From the NCBI RefSeq assembly GCF_025631005.1, contig NZ_JAOTPL010000015.1, positions 1-64,000 of the forward strand: a stretch of DNA of 64,000 bases. The letters run 5' to 3'. The notes under the pieces were generated by a model. That model searched no databases, was not told the DNA's origin, and worked only from the letters and a program-made list of their open reading frames with translations. Source of the DNA: Haoranjiania flava (GTDB lineage Bacteria; Bacteroidota; Bacteroidia; Chitinophagales; Chitinophagaceae). This document shows, in pieces, positions 44,604 to 53,972 of the stretch. The position numbers were made by a program, and so were the translations under genes. Each line of letters begins with the position of its first letter. Positions within the stretch are counted from its first letter, which is position 1.

Positions 44604-47030
44604 ATGATATATTTTTCCGCAAGCATCCAACGTGTTATGGCTATTGCTGTTGCATGGCTGCTGCTTTTCTCAAACGCTGCGTTGTCTCAGAAATTCAATG
44701 AGGTTGTTGACAACTACACCCAAAAGTATCCGTTGGAGCGCGTATACCTGCACTATGATAAAACCATCTATACTGCCGGTGAAACTATCTGGTTCAAAGC
44801 CTACCTGCGTGATGGTTACGAAGCTGCCACGTTAAGTAAAAACCTCTACGTAGATTTCTCTGATGAGAGCGGTAAAGTGCTGGCGCATTCCATGTTCCCG
44901 ATCGGGGAATCTTCCTCACGCGGACAGTTTATGATACCGAAAGATTTTTCCGGCACAGTACTGCAGGTAAAAGCCTATACGAAATGGATGCTGAATTTTG
45001 ATACAGCATTTCTCTATAAAAAAACCATCAGGATCATTCCCAAAGGAAACCAGAATATTTTTATCAGGCCTCAGAAAACTAAGATCAGCTTTACGATGTT
45101 CCCGGAAGGCGGGGAGCTGGTTAGCGGTATTGAAAGTAAAGTGGCATTTCTGGCTACCGATCAGTATGGCAAGCCTGCGGTGGTTTCAGGTACGGTAAAA
45201 GACAGTAAAGGCAGTAAGGTTGCAGAGATAAATACACAACACAACGGTATGGGTTATTTTGCGCTGAAACCCACGGCCGGCGAGCGCTACCAGGCACAAT
45301 GGTCAGGAAATGAAGGTAATGAAGGACAGGCAACACTGCCAACGGCGCTGGCAAACGGTATAACGCTGTCTGCCATTCCCAAAGACGGCAGCATTGCCTA
45401 TAAAATACAGCGTACCCCCGGCGTGCCTGAAACTATGAAGCGCGTAATTATTGTGGGGATGATGTACAACAGGCTGGTTTATATGGCAAACATTAACCTG
45501 GCAGAAAAAACACAGGTGGAAGGCTCCATACCGTTTTTGCAATTGCCTGCCGGTATTTTGCAATTGACGGTGCTGGATGAAAATAAGAAACCTTTGGCAG
45601 AAAGGATAGTTTTTGTAAAAACAGAAGATTACAGGTTTAACGCAGAAGTAGGCTTGTCAAAACTTGGCACGGGAAAGCGGCAGGAAAATGAAGTATCGGT
45701 GCACATACCGGATAAATTACTCACCAATATATCCCTCTCTGTAACAGATGCGGGCATTAACTATGATAATTCGGAAAACATTTATTCAGGCCTGTTGCTT
45801 ACCACACAAATAAAGGGCAGGGTGTACAATCCCGCATACTATTTTTCGGAAAATAGTAAAAAAGTGAATGGTGAGCTTGACCTGGTAATGCTTACACATG
45901 GCTGGCGCAAATACAACTGGGAGTACATTTCCAAGGGTGCGGGCCCCGAAATTAAATACCGGCCTGATACTGCATACATGTCTTTCGGAGGAAAAATATA
46001 TGCTACCCAGGAGCAGATTGCCAGCGGCGGAGATCTGGTAGCCATACTTAAAATGAAGGGTGATGTAAGCACCACCGGGCAGAATTTTATTGTAGTGCCC
46101 ATAAGAAAAGACGGTACTTTCAACGATAATAGCATCTCTTTCATGGACTCTGTTTCGGTCTATTATACATTCTCTAACAAGAACAGCCCACTGCGCTATG
46201 CGGAAGTAAGGTTCCTGGAAGGCAAACTGGTGCCGCCGGTGAAAATACCTATGGATGCTGCCGATGTGCTTGCGACTAAAAGCATTGATTCATCAGGGTT
46301 CTGGCGCGACAGGTATTTTGCCACCATGAATTTTTCCAACTGGGAAGAAGGCGATCTGAAAGACGTGGTCGTGGAAGCCAAGACAAAAACCGCACTGGAA
46401 AAACTGGATGAAAGGTATGCCTCCGGATTTTTTAAAGGCGACGCCTACCAGTTTGACCTGACCAATGATATTTCGGCTATGAGTGCGCAGAATATCTTTC
46501 AATACCTCCAGAGCAGGGTACCCGGTTTGCAGATAAGTAACGCGCAGGCAAGCTCTCCGAGCCTTTCATGGCGCGGTGCAACGCCCACATTATTCCTGGA
46601 TGAGATGCAGGTAGACCCGGAGTTTGTTGCCAACCTCAATGTGAATGATATAGCTTACGTAAAAGTTTTCCGCCCTCCGTTCTTTGGTGCGCCGGGCGGC
46701 GGTTCAGGCGGCGGCATAGCCGTTTATACCAAAAAAGGCGGCGATGTTACAAGTGGTTCTTCCGGCCCTGCCATTCCATCCAAAGTGATAGAAGCTTATA
46801 CGGTTATCAAAGAATTTTACCACCCTGACTATGCAGTTCTTAATCCTGAACATGAAAAACAGGACCTGAGAAGCACGCTTTACTGGAACCCCATGATATT
46901 GCTGGATGAGAAAACCCCAACGCATAAATTTAAATTCTATAACAACGATGTGACCGGTGCATTCCGCATTGTAATGGAAGGCATCAATGCAGATGGTAAG
47001 TTGATCCACATAGAAAAAGTAATCAAATAA
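44604..47030 (+). CDS. Secreted MG2-like / TonB-plug-domain protein
   Basis: An 808-residue protein with a signal peptide (1-28). Residues about 45-150 hold an MG2-like macroglobulin domain (LERVYLHYDKTIYTAGETIW). Repeated Ig/MG-like strands fill about 150-560, and a TonB-receptor plug-like domain lies near 640-715 (IFQYLQSRVPGLQISNA, PTLFLDEMQVDPEFV), without any barrel. Proteins of this build are common in Bacteroidota and usually annotated as plug-domain or hypothetical proteins; function is not known. It lies between dnaB and an ABC ATPase gene, separated by 35 nt from the latter. Confidence 0.75.
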   Translation: MIYFSASIQRVMAIAVAWLLLFSNAALSQKFNEVVDNYTQKYPLERVYLHYDKTIYTAGETIWFKAYLRDGYEAATLSKNLYVDFSDESGKVLAHSMFPIGESSSRGQFMIPKDFSGTVLQVKAYTKWMLNFDTAFLYKKTIRIIPKGNQNIFIRPQKTKISFTMFPEGGELVSGIESKVAFLATDQYGKPAVVSGTVKDSKGSKVAEINTQHNGMGYFALKPTAGERYQAQWSGNEGNEGQATLPTALANGITLSAIPKDGSIAYKIQRTPGVPETMKRVIIVGMMYNRLVYMANINLAEKTQVEGSIPFLQLPAGILQLTVLDENKKPLAERIVFVKTEDYRFNAEVGLSKLGTGKRQENEVSVHIPDKLLTNISLSVTDAGINYDNSENIYSGLLLTTQIKGRVYNPAYYFSENSKKVNGELDLVMLTHGWRKYNWEYISKGAGPEIKYRPDTAYMSFGGKIYATQEQIASGGDLVAILKMKGDVSTTGQNFIVVPIRKDGTFNDNSISFMDSVSVYYTFSNKNSPLRYAEVRFLEGKLVPPVKIPMDAADVLATKSIDSSGFWRDRYFATMNFSNWEEGDLKDVVVEAKTKTALEKLDERYASGFFKGDAYQFDLTNDISAMSAQNIFQYLQSRVPGLQISNAQASSPSLSWRGATPTLFLDEMQVDPEFVANLNVNDIAYVKVFRPPFFGAPGGGSGGGIAVYTKKGGDVTSGSSGPAIPSKVIEAYTVIKEFYHPDYAVLNPEHEKQDLRSTLYWNPMILLDEKTPTHKFKFYNNDVTGAFRIVMEGINADGKLIHIEKVIK

Positions 47031-47065
47031 TTTGCATCAGCACAGCGAAAGAATTTAATAGTATT

Positions 47066-47827
47066 ATGCAGAAAATAATTATTTCGGTTAAAGACCTGGT
47101 GAAAAAGTATGGAAACTTTGAAGCTGTAAAAGGCATCAGCTTTGATGTGTATGCGGGAGAGATATTCGGATTGCTCGGACCCAACGGAGCCGGTAAATCC
47201 ACCACGCTGGAAATCCTGGAGACCTTGCGCAGCAAGACTTCCGGGGAAGTAACCATTCACGGTTTCGACCTGGAAAAGCACCCCGCAGAAATTAAACAGA
47301 TCATTGGTGTGCAACTGCAGAACTCAGGCTATTATCCACAATTGAAACTTATTGAGCTGGTAGAAATGTTTGCGGGACTGTACAATCAAAAAACAGATGC
47401 CCTGGCATTACTGAAGAGTATGCAGCTTGAAGATAAGGCAAACAGCCTTTACAAAGAATTAAGCGGCGGCCAGCAGCAGCGGTTCTCCCTCGCCATTACA
47501 CTCATTAACCATCCGAAAATTATTTTTTTGGATGAGCCTACCACCGGTCTGGACCCGCAGGCCAGGCGCAATCTCTGGCAACTGATAAAACGTATCCGTG
47601 ATAATGGAACAACAGTGATCATTACCACGCATTACATGGACGAGGCAGAGATGCTATGCGACAGAGTAGCCATTATTGATTCAGGAAAAATAATTTCCAT
47701 AGCTTCTCCGGAGCAGATGATAGATGAGCTGTTGCTAAGCGGCTTTGAAAAAGCAAAAGAGACCAAGCGCGCCAACCTGGAAGATGTATTTATACACCTT
47801 ACCGGTAAACAACTCCGGGAAGAATGA
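47066..47827 (+). CDS. ABC transporter ATP-binding protein, without adjacent permease
   Basis: A 253-residue nucleotide-binding subunit. Walker A is GPNGAGKST, the Q-loop is VQLQNSGYY, the signature LSGGQQQR, and Walker B IIFLDEPTTGLDPQ, followed by the H-loop THYMDEAE. It belongs to the ABC-2 or CcmA-like export group by the ELLRTSGEV-type spacing and tail. No membrane subunit is beside it: the next gene is convergent and begins 1 nt after its stop. Its permease must be encoded elsewhere. Confidence 0.9.
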   Translation: MQKIIISVKDLVKKYGNFEAVKGISFDVYAGEIFGLLGPNGAGKSTTLEILETLRSKTSGEVTIHGFDLEKHPAEIKQIIGVQLQNSGYYPQLKLIELVEMFAGLYNQKTDALALLKSMQLEDKANSLYKELSGGQQQRFSLAITLINHPKIIFLDEPTTGLDPQARRNLWQLIKRIRDNGTTVIITTHYMDEAEMLCDRVAIIDSGKIISIASPEQMIDELLLSGFEKAKETKRANLEDVFIHLTGKQLREE

Positions 47828-48802
47828 TCAGGTGTTGGTTTCTGTCAATGGCACATCTGGCTGTACAGCATAGTTTTTCTCTACACGCTCTACCCATACG
47901 GCGTATTTATTGGGGTAGATCTCCCTGCCTTTGATCTTTGCATAAGCCCGCGTAAAAGCCGCACCCAGGTACAGGATGATGGCTGAATAATACACAAACA
48001 ATAAGATCACCACAATGGATCCGGCAGCGCCGTAAGTAGAGGCCACAGGGCTTTTCTGCAGGTAATAGCTGATACCGAACTTACCCAGCATGAACATTAA
48101 TGAGGTAATGATGGCGCCGTTAAACACGTCGCGCCACATGATCTTTGCATCGGGCAGTACTTTAAAGATGATGCCGAAAAGTAAGCCGGTGGTTACAAAT
48201 GTCAGCAGCAGGTTTAGCATATAGGCATTATAGACTTCAATCTGCGGCAGCACCCGGTACAGTTGTTCTGAGATGCTGTCGAGCACAGCGTTTAAGATCA
48301 GTGATACCAACAATATAAATCCCAGGCTTATGACGATTGAAAAACTCAGCAGCCTGTTTATCAGCAGTTTCAGCCAGCCTTTCTTGGGTTTGGCTTTTAA
48401 GCGCCAGATCACGTTGATGGAATCCTGTATCTCGGTAAATACGCCGGTTGCAGAGAATATCAGCGCAATAATGCTGGCAATCTGCGCCAGGCCTGAGTTT
48501 TTAGAGTTTAGTGCGCTGGTGAGCATGGTTTCTATTTGTTTGGCAGCGCCGTCGCCCACGAAGGAGCGCATGTGTAAATAAATAGTACCGATAGGCTTAT
48601 CAACAGTCATAATAGTTGCAATGGAGATGATGATCACCAGCATGGGCACCAGCGCAAAAATGGCATAGTACGCCAGTGCTGCGCTCATACGCAGGAGCTT
48701 GTAGTCGAAGAAATCGGCAAAGGTTTGTTTCCATGCGCTTCCGAACATGGAAATATTCTCCCTGATCTTCAGCGGAATTATTTTTTTATACAAGTTTTTC
48801 AT
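47828..48802 (-). CDS. YihY/BrkB-family inner-membrane protein
   Basis: About 324 residues with six predicted membrane helices. The YihY/UPF0761 family regions are present: AAALAYYAIFALVPMLV-type opening (SAALAYYAIFALVPML), SATGVFTEIQDSINVIWRLK in the middle and YGAAGSIVVILLFVYYSAII near the C terminus. The old link to RNase BN was withdrawn, so function is open. ATG 48802 is chosen; the frame extends further upstream but that would overlap most of the MazG-like gene. It overlaps the MazG-like gene by 17 nt, so translation is probably coupled. Confidence 0.85.
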   Translation of the reverse strand: MKNLYKKIIPLKIRENISMFGSAWKQTFADFFDYKLLRMSAALAYYAIFALVPMLVIIISIATIMTVDKPIGTIYLHMRSFVGDGAAKQIETMLTSALNSKNSGLAQIASIIALIFSATGVFTEIQDSINVIWRLKAKPKKGWLKLLINRLLSFSIVISLGFILLVSLILNAVLDSISEQLYRVLPQIEVYNAYMLNLLLTFVTTGLLFGIIFKVLPDAKIMWRDVFNGAIITSLMFMLGKFGISYYLQKSPVASTYGAAGSIVVILLFVYYSAIILYLGAAFTRAYAKIKGREIYPNKYAVWVERVEKNYAVQPDVPLTETNT

Positions 48803-49112
48803 TATTCGCATGTCTGTTGCTATCCCTGTTGGTTTTCTTTTTAAAATTATCCTCCAATGCCTTGGTGAGGTCAACGCCTGTCTGGTTTGCGAGGCAGAGC
48901 AGCACCCACAATACGTCTGCCATTTCATCCGCGATGTTTTTATTTTTATCGCTTTCCTTGAAAGATTGTTCACCATACGTGCGCACCATTATCCTTGAGA
49001 GTTCGCCTACCTCTTCCATTAAAATACCCAGGTTGGTCATCTCATTGAAATAGCGCACACCAAGGGTTCTGATCCATTCATCTACTTTCTCCTGGGCTTG
49101 TTGTATGGTCAT
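48786..49112 (-). CDS. MazG-like nucleotide pyrophosphohydrolase
   Basis: A 108-residue all-alpha NTP-PPase-type protein. The metal-binding pattern is visible as EEVGELSRIM (about 32-41) and DEMADVLWVLL (about 62-72), giving the E-x2-E ... E-x2-D arrangement of the MazG superfamily. Such enzymes cleave non-canonical nucleoside triphosphates to monophosphates. It starts 13 nt after the dtd stop and overlaps the YihY gene, forming a dtd-mazG-yihY operon. Confidence 0.87.
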   Translation of the reverse strand: MTIQQAQEKVDEWIRTLGVRYFNEMTNLGILMEEVGELSRIMVRTYGEQSFKESDKNKNIADEMADVLWVLLCLANQTGVDLTKALEDNFKKKTNRDSNRHANNEKLV

Positions 49113-49125
49113 AGGTCAGCGTTTT

Positions 49126-49578
49126 TTATTCTTTGTTTTTAGAATCTATCCAGATGGTTACAGGCCCGTCGTTGGTGAGCGTTACTTTCATATCGGCCCC
49201 AAAAATGCCTGTCTGTATAGGTTTGCCGAGATCGGTTTGCAACTGGCCGATCATTTTTTCATAGAGCGGTATTGCCGTTTCCGGCTTGCTCGCCCTGATA
49301 TAGGATGGCCGGTTGCCTTTCTTTGTATTTGCATGCAGCGTAAACTGGCTGATAAGTAAGATATCGCCGTTCATTTCTTTAACGCTCATATTCATTATGC
49401 CTTCCGCATCATCAAAAATCCTCAGGTTGCAGATCTTATTGCTGAGCCATTGTATGTCATCAGTGGTGTCTGCATCTTCAATACCGATAAAAACCAGCAG
49501 CCCGGTATGAATTATTCCTGCAATGTCTTTATTTACTGCTACTTTTGCTTCACTCACTCTTTGTATCAGCACACGCAT
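49126..49578 (-). CDS. dtd: D-aminoacyl-tRNA deacylase
   Basis: A 150-residue enzyme that hydrolyses D-aminoacyl-tRNA, protecting translation. The two cross-subunit motifs are SQFTLHA (about 77-83) and NDGPVTIWID (about 136-145). The opening MRVLIQRVSEAKV is typical. It is the first gene of the operon with the MazG-like and YihY genes and diverges from arfB with a 30 nt gap; a -7 box (TATTTTTG on the minus strand, 49594-49601) lies 15 nt upstream of its start. Confidence 0.95.
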   Translation of the reverse strand: MRVLIQRVSEAKVAVNKDIAGIIHTGLLVFIGIEDADTTDDIQWLSNKICNLRIFDDAEGIMNMSVKEMNGDILLISQFTLHANTKKGNRPSYIRASKPETAIPLYEKMIGQLQTDLGKPIQTGIFGADMKVTLTNDGPVTIWIDSKNKE

Positions 49579-49608
49579 AAAATCTTATTTTTACAAAAAT
49601 AACGAACT

Positions 49609-50004
49609 ATGACAGATATTTCCGCTGAATTAGTATTTCAAACAGCGAGGAGCGGCGGCAAAGGCGGACAAAACGTAAACAAGGTAGAAACTATGGTCAT
49701 CGCAAGGTGGCACGTACAGCGCTCGGTGTTTTTCGGTGATGACGACAAGGCAATACTGTTTGAAAAATTAAAAAACAATGTCAATGCAAACGGAGAACTG
49801 CTGGTAAAGTCACAGTCAGAAAGATCACAGCTGTTAAATAAAGAAGCAGCTATAAGAAAAATAAACCTGTTGGTAAACAATGCTTTGATCAAAAAGAAAA
49901 AACGGCTGAAAACCAACCCAGGCAAGGCTTCCATTGAAAGAAGGCTGAAAAGCAAGAAGATTGAATCTTTAAAGAAACAGCAAAGAAGAAAAGATCTGTA
50001 TTAA
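49609..50004 (+). CDS. arfB: Peptidyl-tRNA hydrolase ArfB (ribosome rescue)
   Basis: A 131-residue class-I release-factor-like protein. The catalytic GGQ lies in ARSGGKGGQNVNKVET (about 13-28), and a very basic tail (KKKKRLKTNPGKASIERRLK and onward) can enter the mRNA channel of a stalled ribosome. It lacks the stop-codon recognition domain of RF1/RF2, as expected for ArfB/YaeJ. Length fits the family. It diverges from dtd. Confidence 0.93.
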   Translation: MTDISAELVFQTARSGGKGGQNVNKVETMVIARWHVQRSVFFGDDDKAILFEKLKNNVNANGELLVKSQSERSQLLNKEAAIRKINLLVNNALIKKKKRLKTNPGKASIERRLKSKKIESLKKQQRRKDLY

Positions 50005-50048
50005 TCCGGAGTATTTAACAGGGCGGTAAATATGTGGACAAAATAAGT

Positions 50049-50056
50049 TAAATTTG
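50049..50056 (+). promoter_or_regulatory. -7 box of trxB
   Basis: TAAATTTG matches TAnnTTTG and ends 17 nt before the ATG at 50074. A strict -33 element is lacking; TGTGG lies at the right distance. Confidence 0.45.
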
Positions 50057-50073
50057 CATCACAAAAATTGATT

Positions 50074-51024
50074 ATGGAGCAACAAGCTATGGAAAGGGTT
50101 AAATGTTTAATTATAGGATCCGGCCCTGCAGGCTACACCGCTGCGATTTATGCAGCCAGAGCCAACCTGAAGCCCCTGCTTTACCAGGGAATACAGCCGG
50201 GGGGGCAACTGACCATCACTACCCATGTGGAAAACTATCCCGGCTATCCTGAAGGAAAAATGGGTCCGGAGATCATGGTGGATTTTGAAAAACAAGCTGC
50301 CAGGATGGGTGCCGACATCCGCTATGGCCTTGCCACTAAAGTTGATTTCTCGGGAGATATTCATAAAGTACAGATAGATGATCATACATGGATTGAAGCG
50401 GAAACAGTCATCATCTCTACAGGAGCATCTGCCAAATGGCTGGGATTGCCCAGCGAGCAAAGGCTTAACGGCTACGGCGTAAGCGCCTGTGCTGTGTGCG
50501 ACGGATTTTTCTTCCGCGGCAAAGACGTATCCATCGTGGGTGCGGGAGATACAGCGTGTGAGGAAGCCATCTATCTTTCTAACATCGCCACTAAAGTGCA
50601 TATGATCGTGCGTAAAGGTGAGGGCGGCATGCGGGCAAGCAAGATCATGCAGCAAAGGGTAAAGGACAACCCTAAAATACAGATCCACTGGAACTCAGAG
50701 CCGGTAGAGGTTCTGGGCGAAAAGACTGTAACAGGCGTGCGAATCAAAGACAACCAGAGCGGCGAAACCAAAGACCTGGATGTGAGCGCTATGTTCGTAG
50801 CTATAGGCCATCACCCGAACAGTGACATTTTTAAAGAATTCATAGATACCGATGAAACGGGCTATATCAATACACAGCCGGGAACTTCCAAAACAAATGT
50901 ACCGGGCGTATTTGCTGCAGGTGATGTGCAGGATAAGATATACCGCCAGGCAGTAACAGCGGCAGGCAGCGGTTGTATGGCCGCGCTGGATGCCGAAAGA
51001 TATTTAGCCGCAAAAGAATCTTAA
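50074..51024 (+). CDS. trxB: Thioredoxin reductase (NADPH)
   Basis: About 316 residues. The FAD-binding motif is CLIIGSGPAGYTAAIYAARA, the redox-active pair is in ACAVCDG (CxxC, about 138-141), the NADPH domain begins VSIVGAGDTACEEA, and the second FAD motif is VPGVFAAGDVQD. It keeps thioredoxin reduced. ATG 50074 is preferred over the adjacent in-frame TTG at 50068. folB starts 1 nt after its stop, so the two are co-transcribed. Confidence 0.96.
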   Translation: MEQQAMERVKCLIIGSGPAGYTAAIYAARANLKPLLYQGIQPGGQLTITTHVENYPGYPEGKMGPEIMVDFEKQAARMGADIRYGLATKVDFSGDIHKVQIDDHTWIEAETVIISTGASAKWLGLPSEQRLNGYGVSACAVCDGFFFRGKDVSIVGAGDTACEEAIYLSNIATKVHMIVRKGEGGMRASKIMQQRVKDNPKIQIHWNSEPVEVLGEKTVTGVRIKDNQSGETKDLDVSAMFVAIGHHPNSDIFKEFIDTDETGYINTQPGTSKTNVPGVFAAGDVQDKIYRQAVTAAGSGCMAALDAERYLAAKES

Positions 51025-51025
51025 T

Positions 51026-51379
51026 ATGCTGTCCATTCGTTTAAACGACCTGCAATTTTTTGCCCGGCACGGCCTTTACGAAGAGGAAAAGATCATTGGT
51101 GGTGAATTTGTAGTAAATGTGCTTATTGAATATGCACCGCAGGCGCCGGTCGTTTACCGTCTGGAAGATACCATTGATTATGCCGCTGTTTACCAACTCG
51201 TAAAACAAAAGATGCAACAGCCCACACCACTGTTGGAAACACTGGCTATGCAAATGGTCAACGATATACTGGAAGCCTGTCCGCTGGCTGAAAACGTGGA
51301 AGTTTCTGTGCGGAAAGTTAAGCCTCCCATTGCGAATTACATAGGCAGTACAGAAGCTGCGTATAGTAAGAGAAGGTAA
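51026..51379 (+). CDS. folB: Dihydroneopterin aldolase
   Basis: A 117-residue folate-pathway enzyme that converts dihydroneopterin to 6-hydroxymethyl-dihydropterin. The opening RLNDLQFFARHGLYEEE holds the conserved His and Glu, DTIDYAAVYQLVK the substrate pocket, LLETLAMQMVNDIL the catalytic region with Glu, and VRKVKPPI the C-terminal catalytic Lys. Next to trxB in one operon; convergent with thyA, which also serves folate metabolism, with 1 nt between the stop codons. Confidence 0.93.
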   Translation: MLSIRLNDLQFFARHGLYEEEKIIGGEFVVNVLIEYAPQAPVVYRLEDTIDYAAVYQLVKQKMQQPTPLLETLAMQMVNDILEACPLAENVEVSVRKVKPPIANYIGSTEAAYSKRR

Positions 51380-51380
51380 G

Positions 51381-52175
51381 CTATACTGCTACCGGAGCCT
51401 TAATACCCGGATGGCACTGGTAGTTTTCCAGGGTGAAATCTTCATAGGTAAATTCAAAAATATCGCGGATATCTTTATTCAGCTTCATCACAGGCAAGGG
51501 GTAGGGTTGCCTGCTCAATTGCAGTTTCGCCTGATCAATATGGTTGTTGTACAAATGTACGTCTCCGAATGTATGTATAAAATCTCCCACACCAAGATCA
51601 CAGACCTGCGCCATCATCATGGTGAGCAATGCATAAGAAGCAATGTTGAAAGGTACGCCTAAGAACACGTCTGCGCTACGCTGGTATAGCTGGCAGCTGA
51701 GCTTGTTATCTGCCACGTAAAACTGGAACATCGTGTGGCAGGGCATTAGCGCCATATCTTTCAGCTCGCCTACGTTCCAGGCGCTTACGATCATCCGGCG
51801 GCTGTCTGGATTTGTTTGTATCTGTTGCAGCACATCCTTGATCTGGTCATAGGTTTTGCCGTCAGCGCCCTGCCAGCTGCGCCACTGCTTCCCGTATACC
51901 GGCCCCAGATCACCATGGGCATCTGCCCATTCATCCCAGATAGAGACTTTATTGTCTTTCAGGTATTGAATATTGGTATCGCCTTTGAGGAACCACAACA
52001 GTTCGTGTATAATGCTCCTGAGGTGAAGTTTCTTGGTGGTAACCATAGGAAAACCTTCGTGAAGGTTAAAGCGCATCTGGTAGCCAAATACACTTGTGGT
52101 ACCGGTTCCGGTGCGGTCTTCTTTTTTTACGCCATTGTCTATAATGTGTTGTAACAGATTGAGGTATTGCTGCAT
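51381..52175 (-). CDS. thyA: Thymidylate synthase
   Basis: A 264-residue enzyme that methylates dUMP to dTMP with methylene-THF. Active-site Cys is in LMPCHTMFQFYV (about 146), the phosphate-binding Arg pair in DSRRMIVSAWN, and the folate-binding end is YQCHPGIKAPVAV. Length identical to Escherichia coli ThyA. It converges with the folB gene. No dfrA gene is beside it. Confidence 0.97.
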   Translation of the reverse strand: MQQYLNLLQHIIDNGVKKEDRTGTGTTSVFGYQMRFNLHEGFPMVTTKKLHLRSIIHELLWFLKGDTNIQYLKDNKVSIWDEWADAHGDLGPVYGKQWRSWQGADGKTYDQIKDVLQQIQTNPDSRRMIVSAWNVGELKDMALMPCHTMFQFYVADNKLSCQLYQRSADVFLGVPFNIASYALLTMMMAQVCDLGVGDFIHTFGDVHLYNNHIDQAKLQLSRQPYPLPVMKLNKDIRDIFEFTYEDFTLENYQCHPGIKAPVAV

Positions 52176-52222
52176 TCTTCAAAAGTAGCAAAATTATTTA
52201 TTCGGCCAATGCCAGAACTTGA

Positions 52223-52744
52223 TTAACCTGGTTTCAATACTTTCTCAAAAGCTTTGCGTGCACTGCCGCGGAAATACACTTCCCCGCAATAAGTATAGCC
52301 CAGTTTTTCAAGAATTTTCAGCATGGGCACGTTGTCAAAATTCGTATCTACTTTAATGCTGAAAATGTTGTTGGCTACAGCATGATCTTCCACTAATTTA
52401 AACAGTCCGGTGGCAATTCCCTGGCCTGCAACTTCACCGGATACTGCTACGCGGTGTACCACCAGGAAGTCGCCATTTGTGAGCCATTCACCTTTAATAT
52501 GATCATAGGCAGGTTCATTATTGAACAAGACTGCACAGTAAGCAATGATATTTTCACCTGCTGAAAGCACGTATCCATGCGCGTTTTCAATATCCTGCCT
52601 GATGGTTTCAGGGTTGGGGTAGCCATCCTGCCATTGGCTGCTGCCGTCAAGCTTTCTGCGTTCAATGGCCTGTTGTATGATTTTCCAGATGCTGTTGATG
52701 TCTGCTTCAGCAGCTTTCCTGAATTGTAAATTTTCTATGGCCAT
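52223..52744 (-). CDS. GNAT-family N-acetyltransferase
   Basis: A 173-residue acetyltransferase of the GNAT fold. The acetyl-CoA-binding motif A is seen in VHRVAVSGEVAGQGIATGLF, where V-x-G-x-G-x-G/A spacing fits the Q/R-x2-G-x-G/A loop. A hydrophobic strand precedes it and motif B follows (LGYTYCGEVYF). Substrate unknown. It starts 3 nt after the stop codon of the aminotransferase gene, so the two form an operon and may act on related substrates. Confidence 0.85.
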   Translation of the reverse strand: MAIENLQFRKAAEADINSIWKIIQQAIERRKLDGSSQWQDGYPNPETIRQDIENAHGYVLSAGENIIAYCAVLFNNEPAYDHIKGEWLTNGDFLVVHRVAVSGEVAGQGIATGLFKLVEDHAVANNIFSIKVDTNFDNVPMLKILEKLGYTYCGEVYFRGSARKAFEKVLKPG

Positions 52745-52747
52745 AAC

Positions 52748-53929
52748 TTATATTTTATCGCAGCAGGAAATAATTATTTCGCAGGCACGGATGAGTTCTT
52801 CTTTGGAAATGGTCAGCGGGGGCGCAAAACGCAGGGCCTCGGAGCGGAATAAGAACCAGTCGGTGATCAGCCCGTTTTCTATACAGGCATGAATAACTTT
52901 TTTATTGGTTTCAAAGCTGTCGAAATACACTGCTGCCCAGAGGCCGGCAGTATGCAGTTTCTTTATCCTGGAATGTTTTAGTTTTTCTTTGATAATGATT
53001 TCTTTCTCTGCTATTTCATCCATGAACTTCCCGTATAGCAATACTTCCAGCGCCGCCTTTCCTGCTACGCAAGATACAGGGTGCCCGCCGAAAGTGCTCA
53101 TATGGCCCAGCACGGGGGCTGCCATCAGTGTGTCCATGATCTTTTTATCGGCAATGAAAGCGCCAATCGGCATACCGCCGCCCAATGCCTTGCCCAGCAG
53201 CAGTATGTCGGGCACTACCTGGTATTGCTCAAATGCCCACAGCGTGCCGGTTCTGCCGAAGCCGGCCTGTATTTCATCGAAGATCAGCAGTGTGCCTGTT
53301 TGTGTACATTTTTCGCGGATCTTTTTTATCCATTCTATATCCGGTTTAATGATGCCTGCCTCTGCCTGCACCGTTTCCATAATTACACAGGCCGTGCTAT
53401 GATCTATCAGGCCAGCCATGGCTTCATCATTATATTCAGCGTGTATAATGCCGGGTAACAATGGCCGGAATGCACTCCGGAAGTATTCATCGCCTATAAT
53501 GCTAAGCGCGCCCTGGGTAGAACCGTGATAGCTTTTATTGAATGCCACTATATTCGGCCTGCCTGTAAAGCGCTTGGCCAGCTTCATGGCGCCTTCCGTA
53601 GCCTCGGCGCCACTATTGGTGTAATACACACAATTCAGATTTCCGGGCAATAGATCTGCCAGCATTTTTGCGTACTGTACCTGTGGCGCTTCAATAAATT
53701 CGCCGTAAACGATCACATGCATGTAATCAGAGATTTGCCTGTTGATGGCATCAATCACCTTTGGGTGAGAATGGCCGATGTTGCAGACACTGAAACCTGA
53801 AATTAAATCTATGTACTGTTTGCCATTGGTATCATATTGGTAAATGCCTTCAGCTTTCCTGATCTCAATGCCCATTGGTTCGGGCGAAGTCTGGCCTACA
53901 TGCTGAAGGAACAATTGTCTGTTATGCAT
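52748..53929 (-). CDS. Class III PLP-dependent aminotransferase
   Basis: A 393-residue fold-type I transaminase of the acetylornithine/ornithine/4-aminobutyrate group. Cofactor-binding features: NSGAEATEGAMKLAKR, the FDEIQAGFGRTG segment with the PLP-contacting Asp, and the Schiff-base Lys in LGKALGGGMPIGAF. No arginine-synthesis genes are near, so a specific substrate should not be assigned. The GNAT gene follows in the same operon. A perfect palindrome lies 26-43 nt upstream of its start. Confidence 0.88.
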   Translation of the reverse strand: MHNRQLFLQHVGQTSPEPMGIEIRKAEGIYQYDTNGKQYIDLISGFSVCNIGHSHPKVIDAINRQISDYMHVIVYGEFIEAPQVQYAKMLADLLPGNLNCVYYTNSGAEATEGAMKLAKRFTGRPNIVAFNKSYHGSTQGALSIIGDEYFRSAFRPLLPGIIHAEYNDEAMAGLIDHSTACVIMETVQAEAGIIKPDIEWIKKIREKCTQTGTLLIFDEIQAGFGRTGTLWAFEQYQVVPDILLLGKALGGGMPIGAFIADKKIMDTLMAAPVLGHMSTFGGHPVSCVAGKAALEVLLYGKFMDEIAEKEIIIKEKLKHSRIKKLHTAGLWAAVYFDSFETNKKVIHACIENGLITDWFLFRSEALRFAPPLTISKEELIRACEIIISCCDKI

Positions 53930-53954
53930 CCGTGAATATTTAATGTTTTAATAA

Positions 53955-53972
53955 TCCCGATAATTATCGGGA
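53955..53972. promoter_or_regulatory. Perfect 18 bp palindrome upstream of the aminotransferase operon
   Basis: TCCCGATAATTATCGGGA lies 26-43 nt upstream of the aminotransferase start. It could be an operator, a terminator of nothing visible, or a copy of a genome-wide repeat; it has no T-run beside it. Confidence 0.4.

Noticed and set aside
48803..48976. N-terminal extension of the YihY-family protein
   Set aside because: It would be read over the MazG-like gene in another frame and has no membrane-protein character.
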